From Cupriavidus sp. BIS7 (GTDB taxonomy: Bacteria; Pseudomonadota; Gammaproteobacteria; Burkholderiales; Burkholderiaceae): a DNA stretch of 64,000 bases. This document shows positions 17,861 through 27,135 of the stretch, piece after piece. The position numbers and the translations under genes were made by a program. Below the pieces are notes generated by a model that worked only from the letters and a program-made list of their open reading frames with translations, had not been told where the DNA came from and did not search any database. The stretch lies in assembly GCF_000292345.1 (NCBI RefSeq), contig NZ_ALOU01000001.1, positions 1-64,000 on the forward strand. The letters run 5' to 3'. The stretch's first letter is position 1. Each line of letters opens with the position of its first letter.

Positions 17861-17900
17861 GGCGCGATCAGGCGCTATCAGGCGCGATCAAGCGCGATCA
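17861..17900. repeat. 10-base tandem repeat overlapping the stop of the CzcI-like gene
   Basis: Four copies of GGCGCGATCA (one with T and one starting with A) run into the 3' end of the minus-strand gene at 17898. The last copy supplies its TGA stop (TCA on the plus strand). Confidence 0.65.
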
Positions 17901-18338
17901 GGCGAGTCGTCTGGGCGGCCGGAACAGGCCGTCGGAGTGAAATTTGCCGCGTGCCGTGGGCATGGGCACCACGGTATCGATGGACTGGGCCAACTGGAAT
18001 TCGGGAAGGACAAAAAACGCGCTGGTCTCATCGACCGCATCGAACAGATCGGGCGGGTCCAGCAGATCGGCCGACCAGATATTGCAGTAGCCCGGCGGCG
18101 GGCCGTCGTCGAACTCGTCATCGGCGCCGAAATCGGCGTCACCGGGCAGAACAAGCTGCGTCAATTCCTCGCCGGTGGCGAGCATCGCGTCATAGTCCGG
18201 CGCAGTTTCGGCCACCACAGCGGCCCCGGCAACCTTTGCCGATTCCACCTGCGGCACGGCCGCGCGCACGTTCGCGGCTGCCGAGAACGACAGCGCGGAC
18301 AGGCACAGGGCAGTCAGCAGGAAGAGGAAAAAACGCAT
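17898..18338 (-). CDS. CzcI-like exported protein upstream of the metal efflux operon
   Basis: 146 residues from the ATG at 18338. A signal peptide (MRFFLFLLTALCLSALSFSA) leads into an acidic mature protein with DADFGADDEFDDGPPP and few cysteines. Small exported proteins called CzcI sit in this position in classical czc operons, where they tune expression, and they also end in a basic tail close to RLA, as this one does (FRPPRRLA). That resemblance and the position, about 230 bases upstream of the channel gene on the same strand, are the only evidence. The acidic patch could bind metal ions. Confidence 0.55.
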   Translation of the reverse strand: MRFFLFLLTALCLSALSFSAAANVRAAVPQVESAKVAGAAVVAETAPDYDAMLATGEELTQLVLPGDADFGADDEFDDGPPPGYCNIWSADLLDPPDLFDAVDETSAFFVLPEFQLAQSIDTVVPMPTARGKFHSDGLFRPPRRLA

Positions 18339-18540
18339 CGGGTTGGGGGCGATATATCGGGTAGCAGCCACATCGGCCTGCCAGGTATCCAGCGTGCGGG
18401 ATCTCCCGGCCGATTGTCACGGTTGCAGCGCGGCATTGTAACCGACCGCAACAATGGACCCGCCCGGGGGCGGCAAGTTCCTTTGGCGTGGCGGGGTATC
18501 CACGTCCGCGTACGCAGGCTGCCGGTGCCACGGTTCACGT

Positions 18541-19569
18541 TCAGAAGCTGATCGCCAAGCCCAATGAAGCGCCCGACACGTTATTGCCGAACACGTACCG
18601 GATGACCGTACGGACGCGTGTGACATAGACCTCATGGGCGCTGGTGTCCAGTTCCAGGCCGACGCCGACCGAGGTCAGGCGGCTGAAACCCAGCGCGCCG
18701 GCCTCGCTGCCCAGGTATTGGGAATGGGAGAACTCAAGCACGTAACGCACGGGCCGGTCCAGCGCCATCAGGCTGGTTGGCGCGCGCCAGCGTGCATACA
18801 GCGTGGCGACCTGCGCCGACGCCGAGCCTTCCACTGCCTGGGAAGAGCCGCCAAAGCTCTGCAGATGGATATTCGTATATCGCAGGTTCACGTCGGCTTC
18901 GTAGGTGTCGCGGCGACGCTCCCAGTCCAGCATCAGGGAACCGCCTATCCCCCACGCGTTCAGCGCACCGTGCTCGAGGAAGTCGATGACCTGCCCGGCA
19001 ATTCGCCCGACATCGGTTCTCGCACTGTTGACATTGCTGGTTACGGATCCCAGCGAGACATTGAAGATCGGACGCAACACCAGTTCGCCGTCGGCAGTCA
19101 GCGGGAAATCCCAGCCGATGCCGCCCGTGCCGGAAACGGTGTTCCAGCTGGTCGGCACCGACAGCGACTCACCGCCATTCGTGGCGAGAAACTTGGGGTC
19201 GTAGTGGCTGTAGGCGATAGCGCCTTCCAGGTACAGCGGAAACGACCGGCTGACGGTAAAGCCGCCAGTGAGCTGCGACAGCTGGACCCCGGGATTGCCT
19301 GACTGGGCATTGCTGATGGACAGCGAACTCGAGGTCAGGTCCGGCACGACGGAGTACGCCATGATGGCAAGGACGCCGTTGGCGCGTTGTTGCACATTGG
19401 CGCCGATAACGTTGAACGACGACACGGCGTTTGACTGCTGCGGCGTCTGGGCCTGGGCCGGGGGCAGTGCGAAGAGGGACATCGCCGCGAGCGCCACGGT
19501 CGGAAGGTAAGACTTGCGCCACGCATGCGGCGGACAATCGCGATCCGGTCCTGGAGTACGCCACGACAT
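18541..19569 (-). CDS. Outer-membrane beta-barrel protein (solitary autotransporter-barrel type)
   Basis: 342 residues from the ATG at 19569, which has a good ribosome site (GGGAGGG). The start is followed by a rather long polar stretch and then a hydrophobic signal ending in PPAQAQTP. The mature chain alternates polar and hydrophobic residues throughout, with strands such as YLEGAIAYSHYDPKF and ADVNLRYTNIHLQSF, and ends in Phe (SLGLAISF), the outer-membrane insertion signal. It resembles lone autotransporter-like barrels without a passenger domain. Function unknown. It lies downstream of nothing on its strand and faces away from pqiA. Confidence 0.65.
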   Translation of the reverse strand: MSWRTPGPDRDCPPHAWRKSYLPTVALAAMSLFALPPAQAQTPQQSNAVSSFNVIGANVQQRANGVLAIMAYSVVPDLTSSSLSISNAQSGNPGVQLSQLTGGFTVSRSFPLYLEGAIAYSHYDPKFLATNGGESLSVPTSWNTVSGTGGIGWDFPLTADGELVLRPIFNVSLGSVTSNVNSARTDVGRIAGQVIDFLEHGALNAWGIGGSLMLDWERRRDTYEADVNLRYTNIHLQSFGGSSQAVEGSASAQVATLYARWRAPTSLMALDRPVRYVLEFSHSQYLGSEAGALGFSRLTSVGVGLELDTSAHEVYVTRVRTVIRYVFGNNVSGASLGLAISF

Positions 19570-19914
19570 GCGCCCTCCCGTTGTTGTCGTGGATGATTTC
19601 GCGGCGGCGCCTGAAAGCCTGAGTGAGACCAGGGAATGCCGGGCCAAGAATCCATTGAACAACATTTTTGCCGCACAGCCCAGTGCCGCCGTCGAGGCAT
19701 TGGCGCTGATCTCTGACGTGCCGCGCCAACTGGACCAAGGTCCCATACCCCATCGACACCCTGCTTGATACTCTTAGTCGAGGTGGCTCCCGCGAGCCGC
19801 GCGTGGCTTGACGCCTGTGCAAAACGGAATGTGCCCGGACAACCACTCCGGCACCGACGATGGCGATGGGCGAAAAAAGGTCGTCAAGGCTGAATTCGTT
19901 ACGGAGGTGGCGCC
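19570..19914. other. Divergent intergenic region without a gene
   Basis: This stretch separates the starts of the minus-strand barrel protein and pqiA, so it must hold both promoters. A ribosome site (ACGGAGGTGG) precedes pqiA. No convincing -35/-10 pair, operator or structured RNA was seen. Confidence 0.5.
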
Positions 19915-21186
19915 ATGACCCACACCGATCTGATCGCCTGCCCTGAATGCGACCTGCTCCAGCGCTGCGCGCATGTCCCGGCCAATGGTGTGCTGCGCTG
20001 TTGCCGTTGCGATGCCGAGCTTTCCCGCAACCGGCCCGACGGTATCCCACGGGCGCTGGCTCTTGGGCTGGGCGCCGTCGTGCTGCTTGCCATCTCCAAC
20101 CTCTACCCCATCGTCGGCCTCTCGGTCAGCGGCACGCTTGTGCAGACGACGCTGGCCGGCGCAGTCCGGGTGCTGTTCCACGGTGGAATGTGGCCGCTTG
20201 CAGCGCTGGTCCTTGTCACCACGATCGTTATGCCCATCATGCAGACCGCGTGCATGCTGTGGATCGTGCTGCCGCTGCGCCTGGGCCACAAGCCCTGGCA
20301 TGCCGCGCTGGTACTGCGTCTTTGTCATCAGGCGCAATCATGGGGAATGACCGAAGTGCTGATCCTTGGCCTGCTGGTGGCACTGGTCAAGCTGTCCCAT
20401 ATCGCAGCCGTCGTACCCGGAGTTGCACTGTGGTCGTTCGGCGCGCTGATGCTGGTGCTTGCGGCGGCCAACTCGGCCTTTGATCCGCACGCATTGTGGG
20501 CGCGCTTCGGCACGGTCCGCGCGCCCAGCGGCAGCATCCCTCACATTGACAGGCAAATGGCGGCCGGTGGTGTCACCGCCGCGCGGTGTGGCCTGATGCT
20601 ATGCAACGAGTGCGGGCTGCTGACCCGTGCGCCCACTCATGGTTACGCGGTTGCCTGCCCGCGATGCGGTGCCACGATGCACAGCAGAAAGCCTTCCGCG
20701 ATTTCGCGTACGTGGGCGTTGCTGATCTCTGCCATGGTGCTGTACATCCCTGCCAATGCCCTGCCGGTGATGTACACGAGTTCCCTGTTCGGCGCGCAGA
20801 ATGACACTATCCTGAGTGGCGTCGTGTACCTGTGGACATCAGGATCCTGGTCGCTGTCGATCGTGGTCTTCATTGCAAGCATCGCCGTGCCGATGCTCAA
20901 GATCATTGCCCTTTGGTACCTGGTGCTTTCGACGCAATTTCATTCCACAGCGGCACCCAAACGGCGCACTCGCATCTATCGCGCGGTCGAATTCGTCGGG
21001 CGCTGGTCCATGCTCGACATCTACGTGATTACCGTCCTCGTGGCGCTGGTGCAGTTCAAGGCGCTGGCCACCATCCAGGCGGGCCCCGCTGCCATCGCCT
21101 TCGGGGCAGTGGTGGTGTTGACCATGTTCGCTGCGATGTCCTTCGACCCGCGGCTGATCTGGGATGAACTGGAGCGCCAATCATGA
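19915..21186 (+). CDS. pqiA: PqiA, integral membrane component of the Pqi lipid-transport system
   Basis: 423 residues in two similar halves. Each half starts with a zinc-ribbon-like pair of CxxC motifs (CPEC with CCRC at residues 9-32; CNEC with CPRC in the second half) followed by about four membrane helices such as LALGLGAVVLLAISNLYPIV. PqiA anchors the complex in the inner membrane, and PqiB forms the tunnel to the outer membrane. The start follows a strong ribosome site. The stop overlaps the start of pqiB by 4 bases (ATGA), so the genes are translationally coupled. Confidence 0.92.
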   Translation: MTHTDLIACPECDLLQRCAHVPANGVLRCCRCDAELSRNRPDGIPRALALGLGAVVLLAISNLYPIVGLSVSGTLVQTTLAGAVRVLFHGGMWPLAALVLVTTIVMPIMQTACMLWIVLPLRLGHKPWHAALVLRLCHQAQSWGMTEVLILGLLVALVKLSHIAAVVPGVALWSFGALMLVLAAANSAFDPHALWARFGTVRAPSGSIPHIDRQMAAGGVTAARCGLMLCNECGLLTRAPTHGYAVACPRCGATMHSRKPSAISRTWALLISAMVLYIPANALPVMYTSSLFGAQNDTILSGVVYLWTSGSWSLSIVVFIASIAVPMLKIIALWYLVLSTQFHSTAAPKRRTRIYRAVEFVGRWSMLDIYVITVLVALVQFKALATIQAGPAAIAFGAVVVLTMFAAMSFDPRLIWDELERQS

Positions 21187-22805
21187 CCGGCCCCGAACAA
21201 GACCCCGAGACCCCGGACTTTCCGGAGGCCGTTGCCACGCCTGCGCACCGCTCGCGATTGCGCATGCAGTTGGTATGGCTGGTACCGATCGTCGCCGTAC
21301 TGATCGGCGGATGGCTGGCGGTAAAGGCCGTGATCGAGCAGGGGCCACAGATCACCATTACCTTCAAGACCGGAGAGGGGCTGGAAGCCGGCAAAACGAA
21401 AATCAAGTTCAAGGACGTCGATATTGGCATCGTCAAATCGGTCGCGCTCTCTCAGGACAGCAAGCGCGTCGTCGTCACCGCCGACATCGCCAAGGACGCG
21501 GGGCGCCTGCTGGTCGACAACACGCGCTTCTGGGTGGTGCGCCCACGGATCTCCGGCGGGTCCGTCTCTGGTCTGGGCACATTGCTGTCCGGCTCGTACA
21601 TCGCCTCCGACACGGGCAACGCAACGAAGACGCGCCACGATTTCGTCGGGCTGGAAACACCGCCGGCATTCACGAGCGATGTGCCGGGCCGCGAGTTCCT
21701 GCTGAAAAGCGAGGACGTGGGATCGCTCGATGTCGGCTCCCCTGTCTTCTTTCGCCGCCTGCAGGTTGGAGAGATCACGGCGTACAACCTCGATTCTGAC
21801 GGCCGGGGCGTGACGCTACACGTCTTCATTAATGCGCCGTACGACCAGTTCGTTCAGACGGGCAGCCGTTTCTGGCATGCCAGCGGCGTCGACGTGTCGC
21901 TCGACACAGGTGGCCTGCGCATCAGCACGCAATCGCTGGTCTCCATCCTGGTTGGCGGTATCGCGTTCGAGACCCCGGAAGATTCGCTGGCTCAGCCTGC
22001 TGCTGCCACCAACACGACGTTTGCGCTGTTTCATGACCGCACCAATGCGATGAAGCGCCAGGACCGGATCGTTCACAAATATACCGTGGCCTTCGGGGAA
22101 TCGGTGCGCGGCCTGGCCATCGGCGCGCCGGTCGAATTCCGGGGGATCGTGATTGGCGAGGTCACGGCCATCCATACACGCTACAACCCCGCCACGCGCA
22201 AGTTCAGCATCCCCGTGGACATCAACTTCTATCCCGAGCGGTTCACATCGCGTTACCGTGCGGGCGGCGATGGCGGTGTTTCGGAAAACCCGCACGAACT
22301 CGGCGATTTGCTTGTCGAGCAAGGGCTGCGCATGCAGCTGAGAACCGGCAACCTGCTCACCGGGCAGCTCTATATCGCGCTGGACTTTTTTCCCAACGCG
22401 CCCAAGTCCAAGATCGACTGGAGCCACAATCCGCCGGAATTTCCGTCCATGCAGGGCGATCTGCAGTCTCTGCAGCAATCGTTGACGCGTGTGGTGGCGC
22501 AACTGAACAGCATCCCGTTCGGACCGATCGGCCAGAACACGAAGGACATGCTGCGCAATGCCACCTCGCTGCTGACGCGGCTTGACAGCGAGATCGTGCC
22601 CCAGGCGCGCGACACGCTGGTCTCCGCCCACACCGCGCTCGACTCCGCCAACACCACGCTGGGCCCGGACTCCACGCTGCAGCAGAACACCTCGGACGCC
22701 ATGAAGGAACTCGCGCGTACCGCCGCCGCGCTGCGGTCACTTGCCGACTATCTTGAGCGGCATCCCGAAGCGGTGGTTCGCGGAAAGAAGGAGGAACAGC
22801 CATGA
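21183..22805 (+). CDS. pqiB: PqiB, MCE-domain intermembrane tunnel protein
   Basis: 540 residues. One membrane helix near the N-terminus (WLVPIVAVLIGGWLAV) anchors the protein. Three MCE (MlaD-type) domains follow, visible as ITITFKTGEGLEAGKTKIKF, LLKSEDVGSLDVGSPVFFRR and AFGESVRGLAIGAPVEFRG. After them comes a long helical tail that builds the needle-like channel across the periplasm. PqiB moves lipids between the two membranes. Overlaps of 4 bases at both ends link it to pqiA and pqiC. Confidence 0.93.
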   Translation: MTGPEQDPETPDFPEAVATPAHRSRLRMQLVWLVPIVAVLIGGWLAVKAVIEQGPQITITFKTGEGLEAGKTKIKFKDVDIGIVKSVALSQDSKRVVVTADIAKDAGRLLVDNTRFWVVRPRISGGSVSGLGTLLSGSYIASDTGNATKTRHDFVGLETPPAFTSDVPGREFLLKSEDVGSLDVGSPVFFRRLQVGEITAYNLDSDGRGVTLHVFINAPYDQFVQTGSRFWHASGVDVSLDTGGLRISTQSLVSILVGGIAFETPEDSLAQPAAATNTTFALFHDRTNAMKRQDRIVHKYTVAFGESVRGLAIGAPVEFRGIVIGEVTAIHTRYNPATRKFSIPVDINFYPERFTSRYRAGGDGGVSENPHELGDLLVEQGLRMQLRTGNLLTGQLYIALDFFPNAPKSKIDWSHNPPEFPSMQGDLQSLQQSLTRVVAQLNSIPFGPIGQNTKDMLRNATSLLTRLDSEIVPQARDTLVSAHTALDSANTTLGPDSTLQQNTSDAMKELARTAAALRSLADYLERHPEAVVRGKKEEQP

Positions 22806-23395
22806 AGCGACCCGCGCGGCTGACGGCTGCCGCTTTCCTTGTTGCCCTGCTGGCAGCCTGCAGCTCGCCATCGTCACGCTTCTACACGCTGAATTCGGAC
22901 ACCACGCCCGATCCGGCGGCTGCGGCTGCGGCTACGCCGGTCAGCATCGTCGTGGGGCCAGTTACGATCCCCGATCTCGTCGACCGGCCACAGATCGTGA
23001 CGCGGGTTTCGACCAACGAAGTCAAGGTCAATGAATTCGCACGTTGGGCCGACTCGCTCAAGACGAATATTGCCCGGGTGATCGCCGCGGACCTGAGGAC
23101 GCAATTGGCCACCGACCAGGTGACCGTGCTCGGCGTCGGCGCCAATTCTGCGCCAGCCTGGCGCGTCCGCGTGGATGTGACGCGCTTCGAATCCGAGCCA
23201 GCGGTTGCGGTGTCGATCGATGCCATGTGGACCGTGCAGCCGCCTGGCAAGCAGGCACCGATCACGGGGCGATCGGCCGTGCGCGAGCCCGTGACCGGCG
23301 ACGGCATCGATGCGCTCGTCTCGGCGCACAGTCGTGCGCTTGCCTCCGTCAGCCGCGATATCGCCGCAACCATTCGCGCGCGCGCGACGCAGTGA
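22802..23395 (+). CDS. pqiC: PqiC, outer-membrane lipoprotein of the Pqi system
   Basis: 197 residues. A signal with lipobox LLAAC (Cys at residue 20) marks an outer-membrane lipoprotein. The motif SRFYTLNSD and the segment IVVGPVTIPDLVDRPQIVTR are typical of PqiC (the ABC-type transport auxiliary lipoprotein family). PqiC caps the PqiB tunnel at the outer membrane. It is the last gene of pqiABC. Confidence 0.9.
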   Translation: MKRPARLTAAAFLVALLAACSSPSSRFYTLNSDTTPDPAAAAAATPVSIVVGPVTIPDLVDRPQIVTRVSTNEVKVNEFARWADSLKTNIARVIAADLRTQLATDQVTVLGVGANSAPAWRVRVDVTRFESEPAVAVSIDAMWTVQPPGKQAPITGRSAVREPVTGDGIDALVSAHSRALASVSRDIAATIRARATQ

Positions 23396-23438
23396 TGCGA
23401 TCGGCCAGCCATCGCGGCCGATCCGTTCGCTCTACATT

Positions 23439-24173
23439 TCAATCGAGAAGGTCGGCGTAGTCGCCCTGTGCATAGCCACGCGTACGCGACCACGGCGCGT
23501 TCGCCGACGGTGTCACCGCCGTGACGCGCGTGATCTTCTTCTGCGTGCCGCTGGCATTGAGCGACTGCACCAGCCGCGGATACTGGCCGGCGATATCCCA
23601 TTGCACCGTCACGCGGTCGTCACCACGGCGGGCCGTGTATTCCTGTACGCCGTCGCGAGCCGGGCCGTTCGCCTTCATGGTCTTCAGCAGCGCGGGATCG
23701 AGCAGGTGGCTGGCTGCCGCCCAAGATCCGTCGAAGCCGATGTTGCCGTAATCGCCCGGGCGCACCTCGAAAGTCTTGCGCATCTCGTCGCTGACCAGCC
23801 GCACCGTCAGGTTGCCATCCGGCTTGCGTTCGATCCAGCGCGCAGCCGTAGACATGTCCAGGTGCTTGTGGCCCTTGTTGTCGCCCTTTTCGCCCTTCTC
23901 GCCCTTGGCGTGCTCCGCCTCGTCGTGTGCGTGGCGCGTGCCTTGCGGCAGTTCGCGCTCGATCCAGACCGTATCGCCGCTGCGGTAGACGCGCTCGCCA
24001 AATGACACGTCACGCTTCACGCCGTCCTTGCCCAGCGCGGACAGTTCGTGCTGCACACGCAGCGCAAGCGGTTTGGCCGCATCCGCGGCGAATGCCGCTG
24101 TCGAGGCACAGGCCGCCAGGGCCACCAGGGCCACCGCGACGAGGGTACGGATCGCATGCTTCATGTTCATCAA
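23439..24173 (-). CDS. Secreted protein of unknown function downstream of the phosphatases
   Basis: 244 residues from 24173; a start at the next ATGs (MNMKHAIRT or MKHAIRTLV) is equally likely. A signal peptide with ALAACASTAAFAADA precedes the mature part; cleavage after the final AFA is likely, so it is probably not a lipoprotein, although a lipobox-like LAAC is present. A short collagen-like run (KGEKGEKGDNKGHKH, about residues 90-104) is encoded by 9-base repeats. No family was recognised. It follows the phosphatase terminator on the same strand, so it is probably transcribed separately. Confidence 0.65.
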   Translation of the reverse strand: MMNMKHAIRTLVAVALVALAACASTAAFAADAAKPLALRVQHELSALGKDGVKRDVSFGERVYRSGDTVWIERELPQGTRHAHDEAEHAKGEKGEKGDNKGHKHLDMSTAARWIERKPDGNLTVRLVSDEMRKTFEVRPGDYGNIGFDGSWAAASHLLDPALLKTMKANGPARDGVQEYTARRGDDRVTVQWDIAGQYPRLVQSLNASGTQKKITRVTAVTPSANAPWSRTRGYAQGDYADLLD

Positions 24174-24194
24174 AACCGTTCAGAAAGTAAAAAG

Positions 24195-24218
24195 CGCACG
24201 CCGGAGAACCGGCGTGCG
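24195..24218 (-). terminator. Rho-independent terminator of the phosphatase unit
   Basis: A perfect 10-base inverted repeat (24195-24204 with 24209-24218, loop AGAA) is followed on the minus strand by CTTTTTACTTT. It lies just after the stop of the phosphatase gene at 24245, and before the secreted-protein gene. Confidence 0.8.
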
Positions 24219-24244
24219 TAAGAGCGGAAATACCTGACGCGCGA

Positions 24245-25645
24245 TTACAGACCCGCCGCCGACTTCACCACGCCGAACACCTTGGTGTTGTCCAGCGTGC
24301 CCTTCAGCGGCGCGCTGCCCGGGCCCGTGGAGAACAGCATCACGTCGCCCCCGCCGTGCGTTTCCGCACCCGGGGTGCCCAGGTTCACGCCGACTTCCTG
24401 CAGGTAGTCGACGGCCTGGGTATCGACCAGCGAAGGATCGTCACGCGTGGCCTTGCGCGGCGTGCCGCCATTGCCGAACACCAGCGTGGTGTACGGCTTG
24501 CCATCCGCCGCAAGCGCAGTCTTTTTCGTCTTGTAGTCGGTTGCCGTGGCCAGGATCGGGTTACCGCGGTGCGAGTAGCCGTTGATCGTCATCGTGTGAT
24601 CGTGGTCGGCAGTCACAACGATGAGCGTGTTCGACAGGTCTACCAGCGACAGTGCGCGCTTGATGGCGTCGTCGAAGGCGATGGTGTCTTCCAGGGCCTT
24701 CTTTGCATTGGTGCCGTGGAGCGCGTGGTCGATCCGGCCGCCTTCGACCATCAGGAAGTAGCCATTGCCGTTCTTCGACAGCAACTCTATCGCCTTGGCG
24801 GTCATCTCGGCCAGGCTCGGCTGGGTGGCGCCCTCGCCCTTGCCCGCCGCACGGTCGATCTCGTACTCCATGTGGCTGGACGAGCTGAACAGGCCGATCA
24901 GCTTGGTGCCATTGGCCTGCAGCATCTGGGCACGCGTCGACGCCACGGTATAACCCAGGCCGCCAAGCTCAGCCGTCAGGTCGCGGCCGTCGGCGCGGCC
25001 CTTCTTGTTGGTCGTGGCGTCGTACGGCGTCCAGTGGTTGCGGCCGCCGCCCATCAGTACGTCCACGCCGTTGCCAAGTGCCGTGTTGAAGCCCAGGCCA
25101 CCCGGCACCGCTTGCGCAGCGATGTCGTATTGCGCGTCGCGGTGGCAAATGTGGGAGTACGTTGCGGCAGGCGTGGCGTGCGTCAGCTCGGTCGTGGTGA
25201 TGGCGCCCACGGCCTTGCCGCGTGCCTTGGCCAGTTCCAGTAGCGTCGGCACAGAGTGGCCATTGGTCGGCACGCAGTTGTTGATGGTCTTGTTGCCGTT
25301 GCCGTCCACGCTCGGCGGCTTCGCGGCCGTGTCCGAAGACATCGAGATGACCTCGTTGTTCATCTTGACGCCGGTCATGTAGGCCGCCATCGACGGCGCG
25401 CTGTCGGTGGTCTGCGCGTCGTTCGAGAAAGTCTTGATACGTGCGGTGCGCTTGAGCGACTCCATCGTCAGCGAGCCAGATTCGCCGTACTTGTAGATGC
25501 GCGAGGCAGTGACGGTGGCCGGGCCCATGCCGTCGCCCAGGAAGAAGATGACGTTCTTGGCCTCGCCGGCGGCTTGCGCCGGCAGGGTCAGGCAGGCGCT
25601 GGCAGCCGCGGCCGCCAGCATTCCGATACGGGTGGTGAGTTTCAT
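24245..25645 (-). CDS. Alkaline phosphatase, PhoA family, periplasmic
   Basis: 466 residues with a cleavable signal peptide (ending LPAQAA). It hydrolyses phosphate monoesters in the periplasm. Catalytic landmarks are the first metal-site Asp in FFLGDGMG, the nucleophile region QTTDSAPSMAAYMTG (Ser after Asp), the second metal cluster VTADHDHTMTINGY, and the late His site ETHGGGDVMLFS. It lies 35 bases downstream of a second phosphatase gene on the same strand, so the two form an operon. Residue identity to the second enzyme is high through the active site. A phosphate-starvation (Pho) box was looked for and not found. Confidence 0.9.
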   Translation of the reverse strand: MKLTTRIGMLAAAAASACLTLPAQAAGEAKNVIFFLGDGMGPATVTASRIYKYGESGSLTMESLKRTARIKTFSNDAQTTDSAPSMAAYMTGVKMNNEVISMSSDTAAKPPSVDGNGNKTINNCVPTNGHSVPTLLELAKARGKAVGAITTTELTHATPAATYSHICHRDAQYDIAAQAVPGGLGFNTALGNGVDVLMGGGRNHWTPYDATTNKKGRADGRDLTAELGGLGYTVASTRAQMLQANGTKLIGLFSSSSHMEYEIDRAAGKGEGATQPSLAEMTAKAIELLSKNGNGYFLMVEGGRIDHALHGTNAKKALEDTIAFDDAIKRALSLVDLSNTLIVVTADHDHTMTINGYSHRGNPILATATDYKTKKTALAADGKPYTTLVFGNGGTPRKATRDDPSLVDTQAVDYLQEVGVNLGTPGAETHGGGDVMLFSTGPGSAPLKGTLDNTKVFGVVKSAAGL

Positions 25646-25680
25646 GTCGATATTCCGTTATGCGGTGATGGCGGGTTGGC

Positions 25681-27135
25681 TTAGAGTCCGATCGACTTCT
25701 TGATCAGGCCGAACACGTCGGTGTTGTCCATCACACCGAAGAAGTTGGCCGCGCCGTTGCCCATGGCACCAATGAATACGTCGGTGCCGCCGTGGGTTTC
25801 GCCACCCGCGGACATCGGAATCACGGCTTCCTGGTGATAGGCCTTGTCGAAGACCTGCACGTCGGTCAGTGCCGTGCGGTTGGCCGGACGGTTCTCGCCA
25901 TTGCCGAAGCCGATGATCGAGAACGGGTTGCCCGTGGAGTCGAGCTTCTGCGAACCGCTCACGTAGTCGTAGACCAGGCCCAGCACGCCGGGGCTGGCGT
26001 CACTGGTCTTGCCAGTGCGCTTGGCGTAGCCGTTCAGCACCAGCGTGTGGTCATGGTCAGCCGTGACAACGATGAGCGTGTTCTTCAGGCCCGGATCTAT
26101 CGCATTGAGCTTGTCGATGGCGGCCTTGATCGCGTCGTCGAACGCGGCCGTGTCCTGCAGGGCCTTGCGCGCGGTGGTTTCATGCAGCGCGTGGTCGATA
26201 CGCCCACCTTCCACCATCAGGAAGAAGCCCTTCTTCTTGGCGGCCAGCACGTCGATGGCCTTGCCGGTCATCTCGGCCAGGCTCGGCTCCTTCGCGGGAT
26301 CGCGGTCGAGGTCGTAGTCCATGTGGCTGGCGTTGAACAAACCAACCACCTTGGCGGAACCGGCCGTGATCTTGTCGAAGTCCGACTTGTTCGCGGCGTA
26401 GGTGTAGCCGGCGGTCTTGAACTCGCCAACCAGGTCGCGGCCGTCCGTACGCTTGCCGCCTGCCGTAGTGGCCAGGAAGTGCTGGCGGCCACCGCCGAAG
26501 ATCACGTCGACACCGTCGCTAAGCGCACCGTTGAAGCCTGCGCCCTTCGGCACCAGTTGCGCGGCGATGGCGTTCTCGCCGTCACGGTGGCAAATGTGCG
26601 CGTAGGTAGCGGCCGGCGTGGCGTGCGTGATGCGCGTGGTGGTCACCACGCCGGTGCCATAGCCGGCTGCCTTCATCTGTTCAAGCAGCGTCGGCACGCT
26701 CTTGCCGTTGCCCGAGGACGGGCAGGTGCTGTCCGCACCCGAAACGTAGGCCTTGCCGCTGGCGTCCGTGGCCTTCGTGTCCGGCGACATCGAGATGACT
26801 TCGTTGTTCATCTTCACGCCGGTCATGTAGGCCGCCATCGAAGGGGCACTGTCGGTGACCTGGGCGTCGTTCGAATACGTCCGGATAAAGCCGCTTTCCG
26901 GCAGCGTATCCATGGTCAGATCGCCATCCTCGCCCACCTTGTAGATGCGCGCGGCGGTCATCGTGGTCATGCCCATGCCGTCGCCGAGGAAAAAGACGAC
27001 GTTCTTGGTCGGCGCGGTGCTGCCCTGTGGCTGTTCGACCGGTGAATTCGACGTCCCGGCGTTGTTGTTGTCGCCGCCGCAGGACGCAAGGGCAACCGAC
27101 ATGACGGCCGCCGCAAATACGGAAATCCTTCTCAT
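25681..27135 (-). CDS. Alkaline phosphatase, PhoA family, predicted lipoprotein
   Basis: 484 residues from the ATG at 27135 (MRRISVFAAAVMSVALASCG). The signal ends in the lipobox LASC with Cys at 19, so unlike its neighbour this enzyme should be lipid-anchored. A Asn/Gly/Ser linker follows. Catalytic motifs match the first enzyme: FFLGDGMGMTTMTAARIYKV, DSAPSMAAYMTGVKMNN, VTADHDHTLVLNGY and ETHGGTDVFIGAMGNG. It lies first in the two-gene unit. The frame stays open further upstream, but no signal precedes that longer version. Confidence 0.88.
   Translation of the reverse strand: MRRISVFAAAVMSVALASCGGDNNNAGTSNSPVEQPQGSTAPTKNVVFFLGDGMGMTTMTAARIYKVGEDGDLTMDTLPESGFIRTYSNDAQVTDSAPSMAAYMTGVKMNNEVISMSPDTKATDASGKAYVSGADSTCPSSGNGKSVPTLLEQMKAAGYGTGVVTTTRITHATPAATYAHICHRDGENAIAAQLVPKGAGFNGALSDGVDVIFGGGRQHFLATTAGGKRTDGRDLVGEFKTAGYTYAANKSDFDKITAGSAKVVGLFNASHMDYDLDRDPAKEPSLAEMTGKAIDVLAAKKKGFFLMVEGGRIDHALHETTARKALQDTAAFDDAIKAAIDKLNAIDPGLKNTLIVVTADHDHTLVLNGYAKRTGKTSDASPGVLGLVYDYVSGSQKLDSTGNPFSIIGFGNGENRPANRTALTDVQVFDKAYHQEAVIPMSAGGETHGGTDVFIGAMGNGAANFFGVMDNTDVFGLIKKSIGL

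Noticed and set aside
17731-17900. Possible CRISPR array
   Set aside because: The repeats are 10 bases long and directly adjacent with no spacers.
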